8,565 bases of DNA from Gammaproteobacteria bacterium (GTDB lineage: Bacteria > Pseudomonadota > Gammaproteobacteria > SMWH01). The notes below the pieces were generated by a model. The model saw nothing but the letters and a program-made list of their open reading frames with translations. It was not told the origin of the DNA and made no database searches. How positions within the stretch are numbered: the first letter of the stretch is position 1; every line of letters begins with the position of its first letter. Positions 1 through 6,271 of the stretch are shown piece by piece. The stretch covers positions 1 to 8,565 of the forward strand of contig SMWH01000103.1 of NCBI GenBank assembly GCA_004357005.1. The letters are read 5' to 3'. The translations under genes and the position numbers were made by a program.

Positions 1-88
1 GAGCCTGAAAGACCTCATCGAAATGAAACGCGCCAGCGGCCGCCCGCAGGATCTCGAAGACGCCGACGCCCTGGAGCGGCTGCCATGA
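1..88 (+). CDS. C-terminal fragment of a probable nucleotidyltransferase (partial, 5' end outside window)
   Basis: Reading from base 2, 28 codons are open and end in TGA at 86-88. The visible peptide contains LKDLIEMKRASGRPQDLEDA, then a short leucine-rich end. This 'LK-x-LI-x-KR-AxGRPQDLED' pattern is, from memory of the families, the usual C-terminal end of minimal nucleotidyltransferases of the DUF6036/AbiEii-like kind, where Lys/Arg and the 'GRPKDLED' stretch close the fold. The catalytic GS-x-DxD motif would lie upstream and cannot be seen, so the assignment rests on the tail only. The stop overlaps the start of the next gene (ATGA at 85-88), which implies translational coupling and a functional pair. 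Confidence 0.6.
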   Translation, partial: SLKDLIEMKRASGRPQDLEDADALERLP

Positions 89-351
89 AGACCATCCAGC
101 GCTTCAGCGACGAGTACCTGGAAAGCTGCCAGGACATGACAGCGGATCAGATCATTGAGTTCCTGGACGACTTTCGCCGCCTGCACGGCAACCAGCCCGC
201 GGCCTCCAAGCTGATCAGCCTCAAAGTCCCCACTCACTTGTTGAGTGCCTTCAAGACCAAGGCGGCCATCGCCAACACGCCCTATCAGACCCAGATCAAA
301 ACCCTGATGAAGGCCTGGGTGCTGGAATCCACCGATGCGGAAACCGGTTAA
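85..351 (+). CDS. Small ribbon-helix-helix-like protein, probable partner (antitoxin-like) of the upstream nucleotidyltransferase
   Basis: This is an 88-aa protein with an ATG start. GGAG at 73-76 lies 8 bases upstream, inside the preceding gene, and the start overlaps that gene's stop. The N-terminal half (about residues 6-35) is predicted helical and acidic (DEYLESC, ADQIIEFLDDFRRLHG). The C-terminal half has a short strand (LISLKVP, about 43-49), a helix, then PYQTQIKTLMKAW (about 66-78). A strand followed by 'hLxxFKxKA..xxxPYQTxIxxLh' is the layout of CopG/BrnA-type ribbon-helix-helix antitoxins, which bind DNA through the paired strands. The function is inferred from this resemblance and the coupling to a nucleotidyltransferase; it is not proven. 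The protein could be an antitoxin, an autorepressor or a small accessory subunit. The reading frame is very likely real. Confidence 0.75.
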   Translation: MKTIQRFSDEYLESCQDMTADQIIEFLDDFRRLHGNQPAASKLISLKVPTHLLSAFKTKAAIANTPYQTQIKTLMKAWVLESTDAETG

Positions 352-443
352 GGGGCGAAGCGGCCACGCAGGTCGAAAACCCAGATCGAATCTTCGGTGG
401 GGTTCGGCGCCGGATCGATCAGCAGGTTCACAGTTCGCGCCCG
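348..443 (-). other. Open in-frame tail after the stop of the 144-aa orphan gene (possible gene remnant or extension)
   Basis: Directly after the TGA (446-444) of the neighbouring minus-strand gene, the same frame stays open for 31 codons, to TAA at 350-348. That stop shares bases with the TAA of the convergent plus-strand gene. The peptide includes NLLIDPAPNPTEDSIW and ends in DLRGRFAP, which has the composition of a folded protein end rather than random translation. A GTG at about 431 (followed by AACCTGCTG) could start it, but I see no Shine-Dalgarno. It could be the decayed end of a longer ancestral protein, a remnant of an unrelated gene, or chance. Confidence 0.25.
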
Positions 444-878
444 TCAGGAATGACCACGGGTTTGAACGATAACCACAAACGCGGCCACCTGCTCACCATC
501 AATTACGGGGCAGACGATCTGGCGCAGCTTTCCGGGTTCCATGTGGGCCTTGTAACTCAACTCGAAACAACGTGGGCTCTTATGACTGATTTCCCATACC
601 CCATCGGACTCCGCGAACTCCCTGAAAAAGCTCTCACTCAGGTCAGTGGCGGCGGCATCGGGCCAGGCTTCGTTCGATGAACCGTCGCGCCGGATGATGA
701 AACAGGCAAGGCCATCCCTGCGGAATAAAGCGGTGCTCGCCTTTTCCGCGTCGGGCAAGCTGATCCATTGCTCAACCAGCTTTGCTACATCCTCACCAAA
801 GGTTTCCCGCAGATCGACTTCCCGCACGCCCTGCCTGAACAGCATGGCGCCTCGGCTGTCAGACGTTGAATAGTCCAT
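444..878 (-). CDS. Unrecognised 144-aa protein, possibly a PAS/Cache-like sensory fold
   Basis: I do not recognise this protein. The ATG at 878 has a convincing ribosome binding site (GAGGTG, then ACAA before the ATG), and the frame is open to TGA at 444. There is no signal peptide or membrane segment, so it is probably cytosolic. The N-terminal third is charged and helical (LRETFGEDVAKLVEQW, about residues 23-38). The rest alternates short strands: ACFIIRRDG (about 58-66), VWEISHK, CFELSYKAH, and a final LRQIVCPVIDGEQVAAFVVIV (written here as adjoining strands). A closing 'CPVIDGEQVAAFVVIV' strand pair resembles the end of PAS, GAF or Cache sensor domains, but no ligand residues can be named. 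It lies 26 bases downstream of the small lipoprotein-like ORF and in the same direction as radA. Convergent with the pair at 1-351. Confidence 0.7.
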   Translation of the reverse strand: MDYSTSDSRGAMLFRQGVREVDLRETFGEDVAKLVEQWISLPDAEKASTALFRRDGLACFIIRRDGSSNEAWPDAAATDLSESFFREFAESDGVWEISHKSPRCFELSYKAHMEPGKLRQIVCPVIDGEQVAAFVVIVQTRGHS

Positions 879-904
879 TTGTCACCTCGACGCTAAAGCT
901 GAGA

Positions 905-1120
905 TCACCCTGGCTTATCGCCGGTCGGGCGTTGGCACCGGACGCCCGCGGACGGACCGATAGGACGATAGGAACCATAGCCACCGCGCCAGCCGCGGCC
1001 ATAACCCGGGCCGTAACCATAGCCATGGTAAACCAACATGCTGGCGGTGGGTTGCGCGTAACCGGTTCCACCACAACCCGCGAGTCCGGCCAGATTCACT
1101 ACTGCCACAGGAACCAACAA
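905..1120 (-). CDS. Small Gly/Tyr-rich lipoprotein-like ORF, possibly frameshifted or decayed
   Basis: Translation from the TTG at 1120 gives 71 aa. A hydrophobic start leads to a lipobox-like LAGC (Cys about residue 16), followed by a GYGYGPGYGRGWRGGYGSY stretch typical of small envelope lipoproteins of unknown function. Several things are odd. The n-region has no positive charge, there is no Shine-Dalgarno, and the start sits only 9 bases after the radA stop in the same frame, so the original start may be lost. From about base 955 the composition changes (AGVRCQRPTGDKPG), whereas another frame there reads SVRGRPVPTPDRR and then stops, a more natural Pro/Arg-rich end. This suggests a one-base indel. 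GTG codons at about 1108 and 1099 are alternative starts. Whether it is expressed is uncertain. Confidence 0.4.
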   Translation of the reverse strand: MLVPVAVVNLAGLAGCGGTGYAQPTASMLVYHGYGYGPGYGRGWRGGYGSYRPIGPSAGVRCQRPTGDKPG

Positions 1121-1129
1121 TAAGCGGAC

Positions 1130-2488
1130 TCAACCCAGGGAATCAAGGGCGTCGGCCAGGCGAGCGATAGTCGTGATCTTGAGATCACCGACCTTCTTTG
1201 ATTTCGGCGCGTTCTTCGCCGGCACGATGGCGTGTTTGAAGCCGTGCTTGGCGGCTTCGCGCAGGCGCTCCTCGCCGTTGTAGACGGGACGGACCTCACC
1301 GCCCAGACCGACTTCACCGAAGACGACCAGGTCCGTGGCCAGCGCTTTGTCCTGATAACTGGACAGCGCTGCCAGGATCACCGGCAGATCCGAGGCGGTT
1401 TCGGTGACGCGGATACCGCCGACGACGTTCACGAACACATCCTGATCGAACATGGGCACACCGGCGTGACGGTGCAGCACCGCCAGCAACATGGCCAGGC
1501 GGTTCTGGTCCAGCCCCACGGCCACCCGCCGGGGATTGGCCATATGACTCTGGTCCACCAGGGCCTGGACTTCCACCAGCATCGGGCGGGTGCCCTCCCG
1601 GGTGACCATGACCACGCTGCCGGGCACCGGCTCGTCGTGGTGTGAGATGAAAATAGCGGAAGGATTGGTAATTTCCCGCAGGCCCCTTTCGGTCATGGCA
1701 AACACGCCGATCTCGTTGACCGCGCCGAAACGGTTTTTCACCGCGCGGATGATGCGGAAACGCTCGCCGGCGTCGCCTTCGAAATACAGCACCGTGTCCA
1801 CCATGTGCTCGAGAACACGGGGACCGGCCAGGGCCCCTTCCTTGGTGACATGCCCGACCAGAAACAGCGCGGTGCCGGTTTCTTTCGCAAAGCGCACCAG
1901 TTGCGCGGCCGTCTCGCGTACCTGGGCTACGGACCCGGGCGCTGATTGCAGTTCCTCGGTGTACACAGCCTGGATGGAATCGATCACCAGTACGTCGGGA
2001 CGTTCCGCGCGGGCGGTGCCGATGATCGCTTCCAGCCGGGTTGCAGCCAGACAGGGCAACGCATCCGCGTCCAGGCCCAGACGCCGCGCCCGTATGCCCA
2101 CCTGTTGCAGGGATTCCTCGCCGGTCACGTAAAGCACGGAGCGCTTCTGTGCGAGGGCGTGCATGACCTGCAATAACAGGGTGGATTTGCCGATGCCCGG
2201 ATCGCCGCCGATCAGCACCACCGAACCTGCCACCAGTCCGCCGCCCAGGACGCGGTCCAGTTCGCCGATGCCGGTAGGGGCGCGTTCTTCTGCCGCCCTC
2301 TTCACGTCGCCCAATCGTGTCACCCTGGCGACGGATTCGCCGCCAGCGCCGCGTTTGCGCCCGATGGTCCCCACCACCACGCTTTCCGACAGGGAGTTCC
2401 AGGCCCCGCAGGCGGTACAGCGGCCGGCCCACTGGGGGGACTGGCCCCCGCATTCGGAACACACGTAGACGGTTTTGGCTCTGGCCAT
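1130..2488 (-). CDS. radA: DNA repair protein RadA (Sms), branch-migration ATPase
   Basis: RadA is a RecA-related ATPase/helicase that extends heteroduplex and processes branched recombination intermediates. I chose the ATG at 2488 (MARAKTVYVCSECG), giving 452 aa against 460 in E. coli. The frame is open 39 codons further upstream, but that peptide is not RadA-like. Visible parts, in order: a C4 zinc finger (Cys10, Cys13, Cys24, Cys27), Walker A GGDPGIGKST (94-103), Walker B VLVIDSIQ (166-173), the RadA-specific KNRFG motif (251-255), and a C-terminal Lon-protease-like domain (about 290-452) with DLPVILAALSSYQD. The region upstream of the start holds only a weak purine run (GAGACTGAG). The gene is divergent from pspF across 162 bases. 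It ends 9 bases before the lipoprotein-like ORF and shows no missing key residue. Confidence 0.97.
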   Translation of the reverse strand: MARAKTVYVCSECGGQSPQWAGRCTACGAWNSLSESVVVGTIGRKRGAGGESVARVTRLGDVKRAAEERAPTGIGELDRVLGGGLVAGSVVLIGGDPGIGKSTLLLQVMHALAQKRSVLYVTGEESLQQVGIRARRLGLDADALPCLAATRLEAIIGTARAERPDVLVIDSIQAVYTEELQSAPGSVAQVRETAAQLVRFAKETGTALFLVGHVTKEGALAGPRVLEHMVDTVLYFEGDAGERFRIIRAVKNRFGAVNEIGVFAMTERGLREITNPSAIFISHHDEPVPGSVVMVTREGTRPMLVEVQALVDQSHMANPRRVAVGLDQNRLAMLLAVLHRHAGVPMFDQDVFVNVVGGIRVTETASDLPVILAALSSYQDKALATDLVVFGEVGLGGEVRPVYNGEERLREAAKHGFKHAIVPAKNAPKSKKVGDLKITTIARLADALDSLG

Positions 2489-2650
2489 GCTCAGTCTCGG
2501 GGACGAGAAAGTGGGCGATGTTATCACCCTTGCGGGCGCCACCACCCCCGTCCTTTGGCCCTTCATGACGCACGGGGCATTGCATTGAGTGGCCGGAATG
2601 GTCAAAGATTGGCCCCCATCGTCACTATTGGGTCTTTTTTGGCCGATTAC
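2489..2650. promoter_or_regulatory. Divergent radA/pspF intergenic region with a near-perfect 17-bp palindrome
   Basis: These 162 bases separate two divergent genes and must hold both start regions. At 2513-2529 lies GGGCGATGTTATCACCC, with 7-base arms around GTT and one arm mismatch, 25-41 bases upstream of the radA start. On the minus strand it contains GATAAC, four of six matches to a -10 box, but I see no good -35. On the plus strand I found no convincing sigma-70 pair and no GG-N10-GC sigma-54 element in front of pspF. The palindrome may be an operator; this is inference. Confidence 0.3.
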
Positions 2651-3670
2651 ATGAGCGAACGTTCTCTCGTTGAAGAAAACCCGCTGCTGGGCGAGTCACC
2701 CGCCTTCATGAACGCCCTCGAGCAGGTCTCCCTGGTGGCGCCCCTGAACAAGCCGGTGCTGGTCATCGGTGAACGGGGCACCGGCAAGGAACTCGTCGTC
2801 GCGCGGCTGCATTTCCTGTCCCGGCGCTGGGGCAACGCCTTTATCAAGCTCAACTGCGCGACTCTGCCCGAAACCCTGCTGGAAACCGAACTGTTCGGTC
2901 ACGAGGCCGGCGCGTTTACCGGCGCGCAGAAACGCCGGCAGGGCCGCTTCGAACTGGCCGATGAAGGCACACTGTTCCTGGACGAGGTGGCCAACAGTTC
3001 CCTGCGCGTTCAGGAAAAGATTCTGCATGTGATCGAGTACGGCGAGTTCGAACGAGTGGGCGGGATGAAGACCCTGCAAGTGGATGTGCGCATCATCGCC
3101 GCCACCAACCGGGACCTGCCGCAGATGGCCCGCGACCATCAGTTCCGCGAAGACCTGCTGGATCGTCTGGCCTTCGATGTCATCACCCTGCCACCTTTGC
3201 GCGACCGCCCTGAAGATATCATGTTGTTGGCGGAACACTTCGCCATTCACATGAGCCAGGAACTGGGTTCCGAACTGTTCCCCGGTTTTTCTGCCCGCGT
3301 GAAACAGCAACTCATGGAGTATCCCTGGCCGGGTAATGTGCGGGAGCTGAAAAATGTCATCGAACGGGCCGTGTACCGCATGCAAGATCTGGATACCCCC
3401 CTGGACGCCATCCAGTTCGACCCCTTTGCCTCACCGTTTCGTCCCGTGGAAAAGAAACGCGCCGTAACGACCGAAGCCGGCGACACGCCGGAAACACCCT
3501 CACTGCCCGAGGGACCGGTGGAGTTCAAGGAACGGGTCAAGGACTACGAGATCGCCCTGATCAAAAAATCGCTGGCAGACAACAAGTTCAATCAGCGCAA
3601 AGCCGCGGACGCGCTCGGTCTCAGTTATCACCAGTTACGCGGTTATTTGCGCAAGTACGACATCAAATAA
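2651..3670 (+). CDS. pspF: PspF, sigma-54-dependent transcriptional activator of the phage-shock response
   Basis: PspF is a bacterial enhancer-binding protein. It remodels the RNA polymerase-sigma-54 closed complex at psp promoters and is restrained by PspA. I chose the ATG at 2651 (MSERSLVEEN, 339 aa), which lines up with the E. coli start; the frame extends 32 codons upstream without similarity. Like E. coli PspF it has no receiver domain and begins at the AAA+ domain. Visible: Walker A GERGTGKE (40-47), GAFTGA sigma-54 contact loop (87-92), Walker B LFLDE (108-112), arginine-finger candidates Arg166 and Arg172, PWPGNVRELKNVIERAVYR, and a C-terminal FIS-type helix-turn-helix (about 314-338). 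Trp60 aligns with E. coli Trp56, known to be needed for inhibition by PspA. No psp effector gene adjoins it here: radA is on one side, alr on the other. The start lacks a clear Shine-Dalgarno. Confidence 0.93.
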   Translation: MSERSLVEENPLLGESPAFMNALEQVSLVAPLNKPVLVIGERGTGKELVVARLHFLSRRWGNAFIKLNCATLPETLLETELFGHEAGAFTGAQKRRQGRFELADEGTLFLDEVANSSLRVQEKILHVIEYGEFERVGGMKTLQVDVRIIAATNRDLPQMARDHQFREDLLDRLAFDVITLPPLRDRPEDIMLLAEHFAIHMSQELGSELFPGFSARVKQQLMEYPWPGNVRELKNVIERAVYRMQDLDTPLDAIQFDPFASPFRPVEKKRAVTTEAGDTPETPSLPEGPVEFKERVKDYEIALIKKSLADNKFNQRKAADALGLSYHQLRGYLRKYDIK

Positions 3671-3679
3671 ATTAAAGAA

Positions 3680-3747
3680 TCGCGGCTGGAAAGCCGCTCC
3701 TACAAAAGCCGCTCCTGGAAAGCCGCGGCTGGAAAACCGCTCCTGCA
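3680..3747. repeat. Cluster of REP-like palindromic repeats between convergent pspF and alr
   Basis: Two copies of a unit of about 24-25 bases lie at 3680-3704 and 3724-3747. Both are built as CGCGGCTGGAAA, then (A)CCGCTCC, then TRCA. Between them (3705-3723) is a third, partial copy. The first unit contains a perfect 6-bp stem, GCGGCT-GGAA-AGCCGC (3682-3697). AGCCGCGGCT at 3721-3730 is self-complementary. The pattern matches the REP family of Pseudomonas, Xanthomonas and relatives, often mobilised by RAYT (TnpA-REP) enzymes. The hairpins fill the gap between two convergent genes and could serve as a bidirectional terminator or mRNA stabiliser, although there is no clear T-run. Confidence 0.7.
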
Positions 3748-3750
3748 GCG

Positions 3751-4824
3751 CTATGGGTAGACGAATTCGACGCGGGGGGTGACGCCGCAGACGAGTTCGT
3801 AGGGGATCATGTCAGCGTGGCGGGCGATCTCCTCGATCGGCAAGCCCTCTCCCCACAACACCACCCGGTCACCGACATTCGCATCCACGGCGTTACGCAG
3901 ATCGAGGGACACCATGTCCATGGACACCCGGCCAACGATGGAACAACGCTGTGTGTTGACGAGCACCGGCGTGCCGGAACGCGCGTGCCGGGGATACCCA
4001 TCGCCATAACCAATCGCCGCCACGCCCACCAGCATGTCTTCCGGCGCGCGCCAGGTGGCGCCGTAGCCGACCGGCTCGTCCTTTCTCAGTTGATTGATGG
4101 CAATCAGGGTGGACTCCAGGGTCATCACCGGTTTCAGTCCGTGATCGAGTCCCGTGTCATCGGGAAAGGGTGAGATCCCGTACAACATGATCCCGGGGCG
4201 CACCCAGTCCAGGCAGGCGTCCGGGAACGCCAGCAAACCCGCGGAGTTCACCACGCATCGCTCGAGATCGAGGCCGTCCACGGCCTGAGCGAAATCGTGG
4301 ATCTGGTGTTTGGTCATGGGGTTGTGCCGGTCATCGGCACAGGCCAGATGCGTCATGAGGATGAGGGGTTTGGCCACGGAATCGAGTTGTTCCAGGCGCC
4401 CCAGCACTCCCTGGGTCTGGGCCAGCGGAAAACCCAGCCGATGCATACCTGAGTCCAGCTTCAGCCAGCAGCGGAGCGGCTTGCCCTCATGGTCTTCCAG
4501 CAACGCCAGTTGCTTGCCGTGATGCAGTACCGCGTCCAGCGACAATTCCCCCACCGACTTGAGTTCTTCCGCGTCCTGAAACCCTTCCAGCATGACCACG
4601 GGTTTTTCGATGCCAGCCTGGCGCAACGCCCGGGCCTCATCGACGCGCGCGACGCCGTACGCATCCGCCGCACGCAGGGCGCGGGCAACTTGAACGATGC
4701 CATGTCCATAGCCATTGGCCTTGATGACCGCCATGATGCGGGCATCACCCGTCAACCCCCGGATGGTCTCGAGGTTATCGGAAAGAGCCTGGGTATTAAT
4801 GAGCGCGCGAGTCGAACGACTCAC
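3751..4824 (-). CDS. alr: Alanine racemase
   Basis: This PLP enzyme interconverts L- and D-alanine in the cytosol and supplies D-Ala for peptidoglycan. It has 357 aa, close to the 359 of E. coli Alr. The start is GTG at 4824, whose GTGA overlaps the dnaB stop by 4 bases, so translation is probably coupled to dnaB. Visible motifs: AVIKANGYGHG with the Schiff-base Lys35, KLDSGMHRLGF (122-132), RPGIMLYG (209-216), the second catalytic base Tyr254 in PVGYGATW, and the VSMDMVSLDL substrate loop near residue 310. These features place it in the alanine racemase fold type III family with nothing missing. Whether it is the biosynthetic (Alr) or catabolic (DadX) paralogue is not decided by sequence alone; the position after dnaB favours the biosynthetic one. 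A short palindrome covers its start. Confidence 0.96.
   Translation of the reverse strand: MSRSTRALINTQALSDNLETIRGLTGDARIMAVIKANGYGHGIVQVARALRAADAYGVARVDEARALRQAGIEKPVVMLEGFQDAEELKSVGELSLDAVLHHGKQLALLEDHEGKPLRCWLKLDSGMHRLGFPLAQTQGVLGRLEQLDSVAKPLILMTHLACADDRHNPMTKHQIHDFAQAVDGLDLERCVVNSAGLLAFPDACLDWVRPGIMLYGISPFPDDTGLDHGLKPVMTLESTLIAINQLRKDEPVGYGATWRAPEDMLVGVAAIGYGDGYPRHARSGTPVLVNTQRCSIVGRVSMDMVSLDLRNAVDANVGDRVVLWGEGLPIEEIARHADMIPYELVCGVTPRVEFVYP
4809..4822. repeat. Perfect 14-bp palindrome over the dnaB/alr junction
   Basis: GAGTCGAACGACTC is a perfect inverted repeat with 6-base arms and a 2-base centre. In the mRNA it would form a hairpin beginning one base into the alr GTG start and including the last bases of dnaB. 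It could damp independent initiation at alr, so that alr is read mainly by ribosomes finishing dnaB. Such a short palindrome may also be chance. Confidence 0.35.
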
Positions 4825-6212
4825 TGGAAAGTTCCGTAAGGTTCGGCGCTGTAGTTCTCGAAACGGGTGTATTCACCCAGGAAGGTAAGCAGCGTCGTCC
4901 CGATGGGGCCATTACGTTGCTTGGCGATGATGATTTCGGCTTTGCCCTTGTGCGGGGTGTCTTCGTTGTATACCTCATCGCGATAGATGAAGACAATCAC
5001 ATCCGCGTCCTGTTCCAGCGATCCGGACTCCCTCAGATCGGCCATGCGCGGGCGCTTGTCCGGGCGGGACTCCAGCGCGCGGTTGAGCTGCGACAGCGCC
5101 ACCACCGGCACTTTCAGTTCCTTGGCCAGGGCCTTGAGGTTTCGCGAGATCTCACCGATCTCCGTGGCGCGGTTCTCCCGCGTGGAGGGCACCTGCATCA
5201 GTTGCAGGTAGTCCACGATGATCAGTTCCAGACCGTGTTCGCGTTTCATGCGCCGGGCCCGGGCACGGATGTCGTTGGGCGACAGCGACGGCGAGTCGTC
5301 GATATAAATGCGCGCGTCGGCCAGCAAGGCAACGGCGGAGGTGACGCGCGGCCAATCGTCATCGGTGAGATCGCCGGTACGCAGTCGCTGCTGGTTGATG
5401 CGGCCATGGGATGAAATCAGGCGGATGGCGAGCTGTTCCGCCGCCATCTCCATGGAAAACACCAGCACCGGTTGGCCGTGTTTCAACGCCGCGTGTTCGG
5501 CGATGTTCATGGCGAAAGCGGTCTTGCCCATTGAGGGGCGTCCCGCCACGATCACCAGATCGCCCTTCTGCAGACCGGACGTCTCCCGGTCGAAATCGGT
5601 GAAACCGGTGGGCACGCCGGTAACACTGCCATCCATGTTGTACAGGGCATCGATGCGGTCCACCGCGTCGCTGAGGATGTCTTTGAGGCGCACGAACCCG
5701 GCGCGATGACGCATACCCTTGTCGGCGATCTCAAACACCGCCTGCTCCGCCTGATCGAGGATGTCCTTGCTGTCCTGGCCTTCCGGCTGATAAGCGCTGC
5801 CGGCGATCTCGGTGCCCACATCAATGAGTTGCCGGAGAATGGATTTCTCGCGAACGATGCTGGCATAAGCCGTGATGTTCGCCGAGGATGGCGTGTCCTT
5901 GGCGAGGGCGCCCACATACGCCAACCCACCCACGTCATCCAGTTGTCCGCGCGTATCCAGGCGTTCTGACAGGGTCACCGCATCGCAGGGTTCGTCCTTT
6001 TCCCGCAACTCGCCAATCGCGGTGTACATCAGGCGGTGGTCGTGGCGGTAGAAATCGTCCGCGTGCAGGCGATCGGCGATGAGATCCCAGGCGGAGTTAT
6101 CCAGCATGAGCCCGCCGAGTACGGCCTGTTCGGCTTCGACGGATTGTGGCGGCACACGCAGCGCCGTGGTTTTGGTGGTTTCGGCAGTAGGTAGCGGAGG
6201 ACGAGTTGCCAT
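4821..6212 (-). CDS. dnaB: Replicative DNA helicase DnaB
   Basis: DnaB is the hexameric 5'-3' helicase that unwinds DNA at the replication fork and recruits primase. The 463 aa compare with 471 in E. coli. The N-terminal helical domain is visible at about residues 18-125 (VPPQSVEAEQAVLGGLMLDN), then a linker, then the RecA-like motor. Walker A is GRPSMGKT (224-231); Walker B is LIIVDYLQLM; VVALSQLNRALE and the DADVIVFIYRDEVY segment follow. The ORF is uninterrupted, so there is no intein, although DnaB is a frequent intein host. The ATG at 6212 has only a weak ribosome binding site (ACCCCG just upstream), and a candidate promoter lies 27 bases further upstream. It overlaps alr by 4 bases. Confidence 0.97.
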   Translation of the reverse strand: MATRPPLPTAETTKTTALRVPPQSVEAEQAVLGGLMLDNSAWDLIADRLHADDFYRHDHRLMYTAIGELREKDEPCDAVTLSERLDTRGQLDDVGGLAYVGALAKDTPSSANITAYASIVREKSILRQLIDVGTEIAGSAYQPEGQDSKDILDQAEQAVFEIADKGMRHRAGFVRLKDILSDAVDRIDALYNMDGSVTGVPTGFTDFDRETSGLQKGDLVIVAGRPSMGKTAFAMNIAEHAALKHGQPVLVFSMEMAAEQLAIRLISSHGRINQQRLRTGDLTDDDWPRVTSAVALLADARIYIDDSPSLSPNDIRARARRMKREHGLELIIVDYLQLMQVPSTRENRATEIGEISRNLKALAKELKVPVVALSQLNRALESRPDKRPRMADLRESGSLEQDADVIVFIYRDEVYNEDTPHKGKAEIIIAKQRNGPIGTTLLTFLGEYTRFENYSAEPYGTFQ

Positions 6213-6238
6213 CGGGGTCGGTATCGGGCTGCCGGTCC

Positions 6239-6268
6239 ACTATAGCACCGGCATCCCGAACCCAGTCA
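6239..6268 (-). promoter_or_regulatory. dnaB: Candidate internal sigma-70 promoter for dnaB-alr
   Basis: On the minus strand the rplI-dnaB gap reads TGC-TATAGT (6247-6239), an extended -10 with five of six matches to TATAAT. A weak -35 candidate, TGACTG (6268-6263), lies 18 bases upstream. The -10 is 26 bases from the dnaB ATG. Placement just after the rplI stop would allow dnaB and alr to be transcribed apart from the ribosomal genes. The evidence is by eye only. Confidence 0.35.
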
Positions 6269-6271
6269 GTT

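Noticed and set aside
905..990. Hairpin GGGCGT/ACGCCC as a rho-independent terminator for radA
   Set aside because: The stem is short and no run of T follows it.
859..1123. Overlapping short ORFs on both strands (859-1074 minus, 866-1123 plus, 915-1133 minus)
   Set aside because: None has a ribosome binding site or a coherent composition; the lipobox-bearing frame is the only one with protein-like features, although the end of the 915-1133 frame may be its displaced C-terminus.
1314..2585. 423-codon minus-strand ORF overlapping radA
   Set aside because: It is an Arg/Gly-rich alternate frame of radA with no recognisable domain.
2489..2605. N-terminal extension of RadA by 39 residues
   Set aside because: The upstream peptide does not resemble RadA, whereas MARAKTVYVCSECG matches the usual start next to the zinc finger.
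2555..2650. N-terminal extension of PspF by 32 residues
   Set aside because: The family starts a few residues before LLGES, and the upstream stretch looks like translated intergenic DNA.
2696..3385. 229-codon minus-strand ORF inside pspF
   Set aside because: The opposite strand encodes a full PspF with every motif; the antisense frame is rich in His/Gln, as expected of a shadow in GC-rich DNA.
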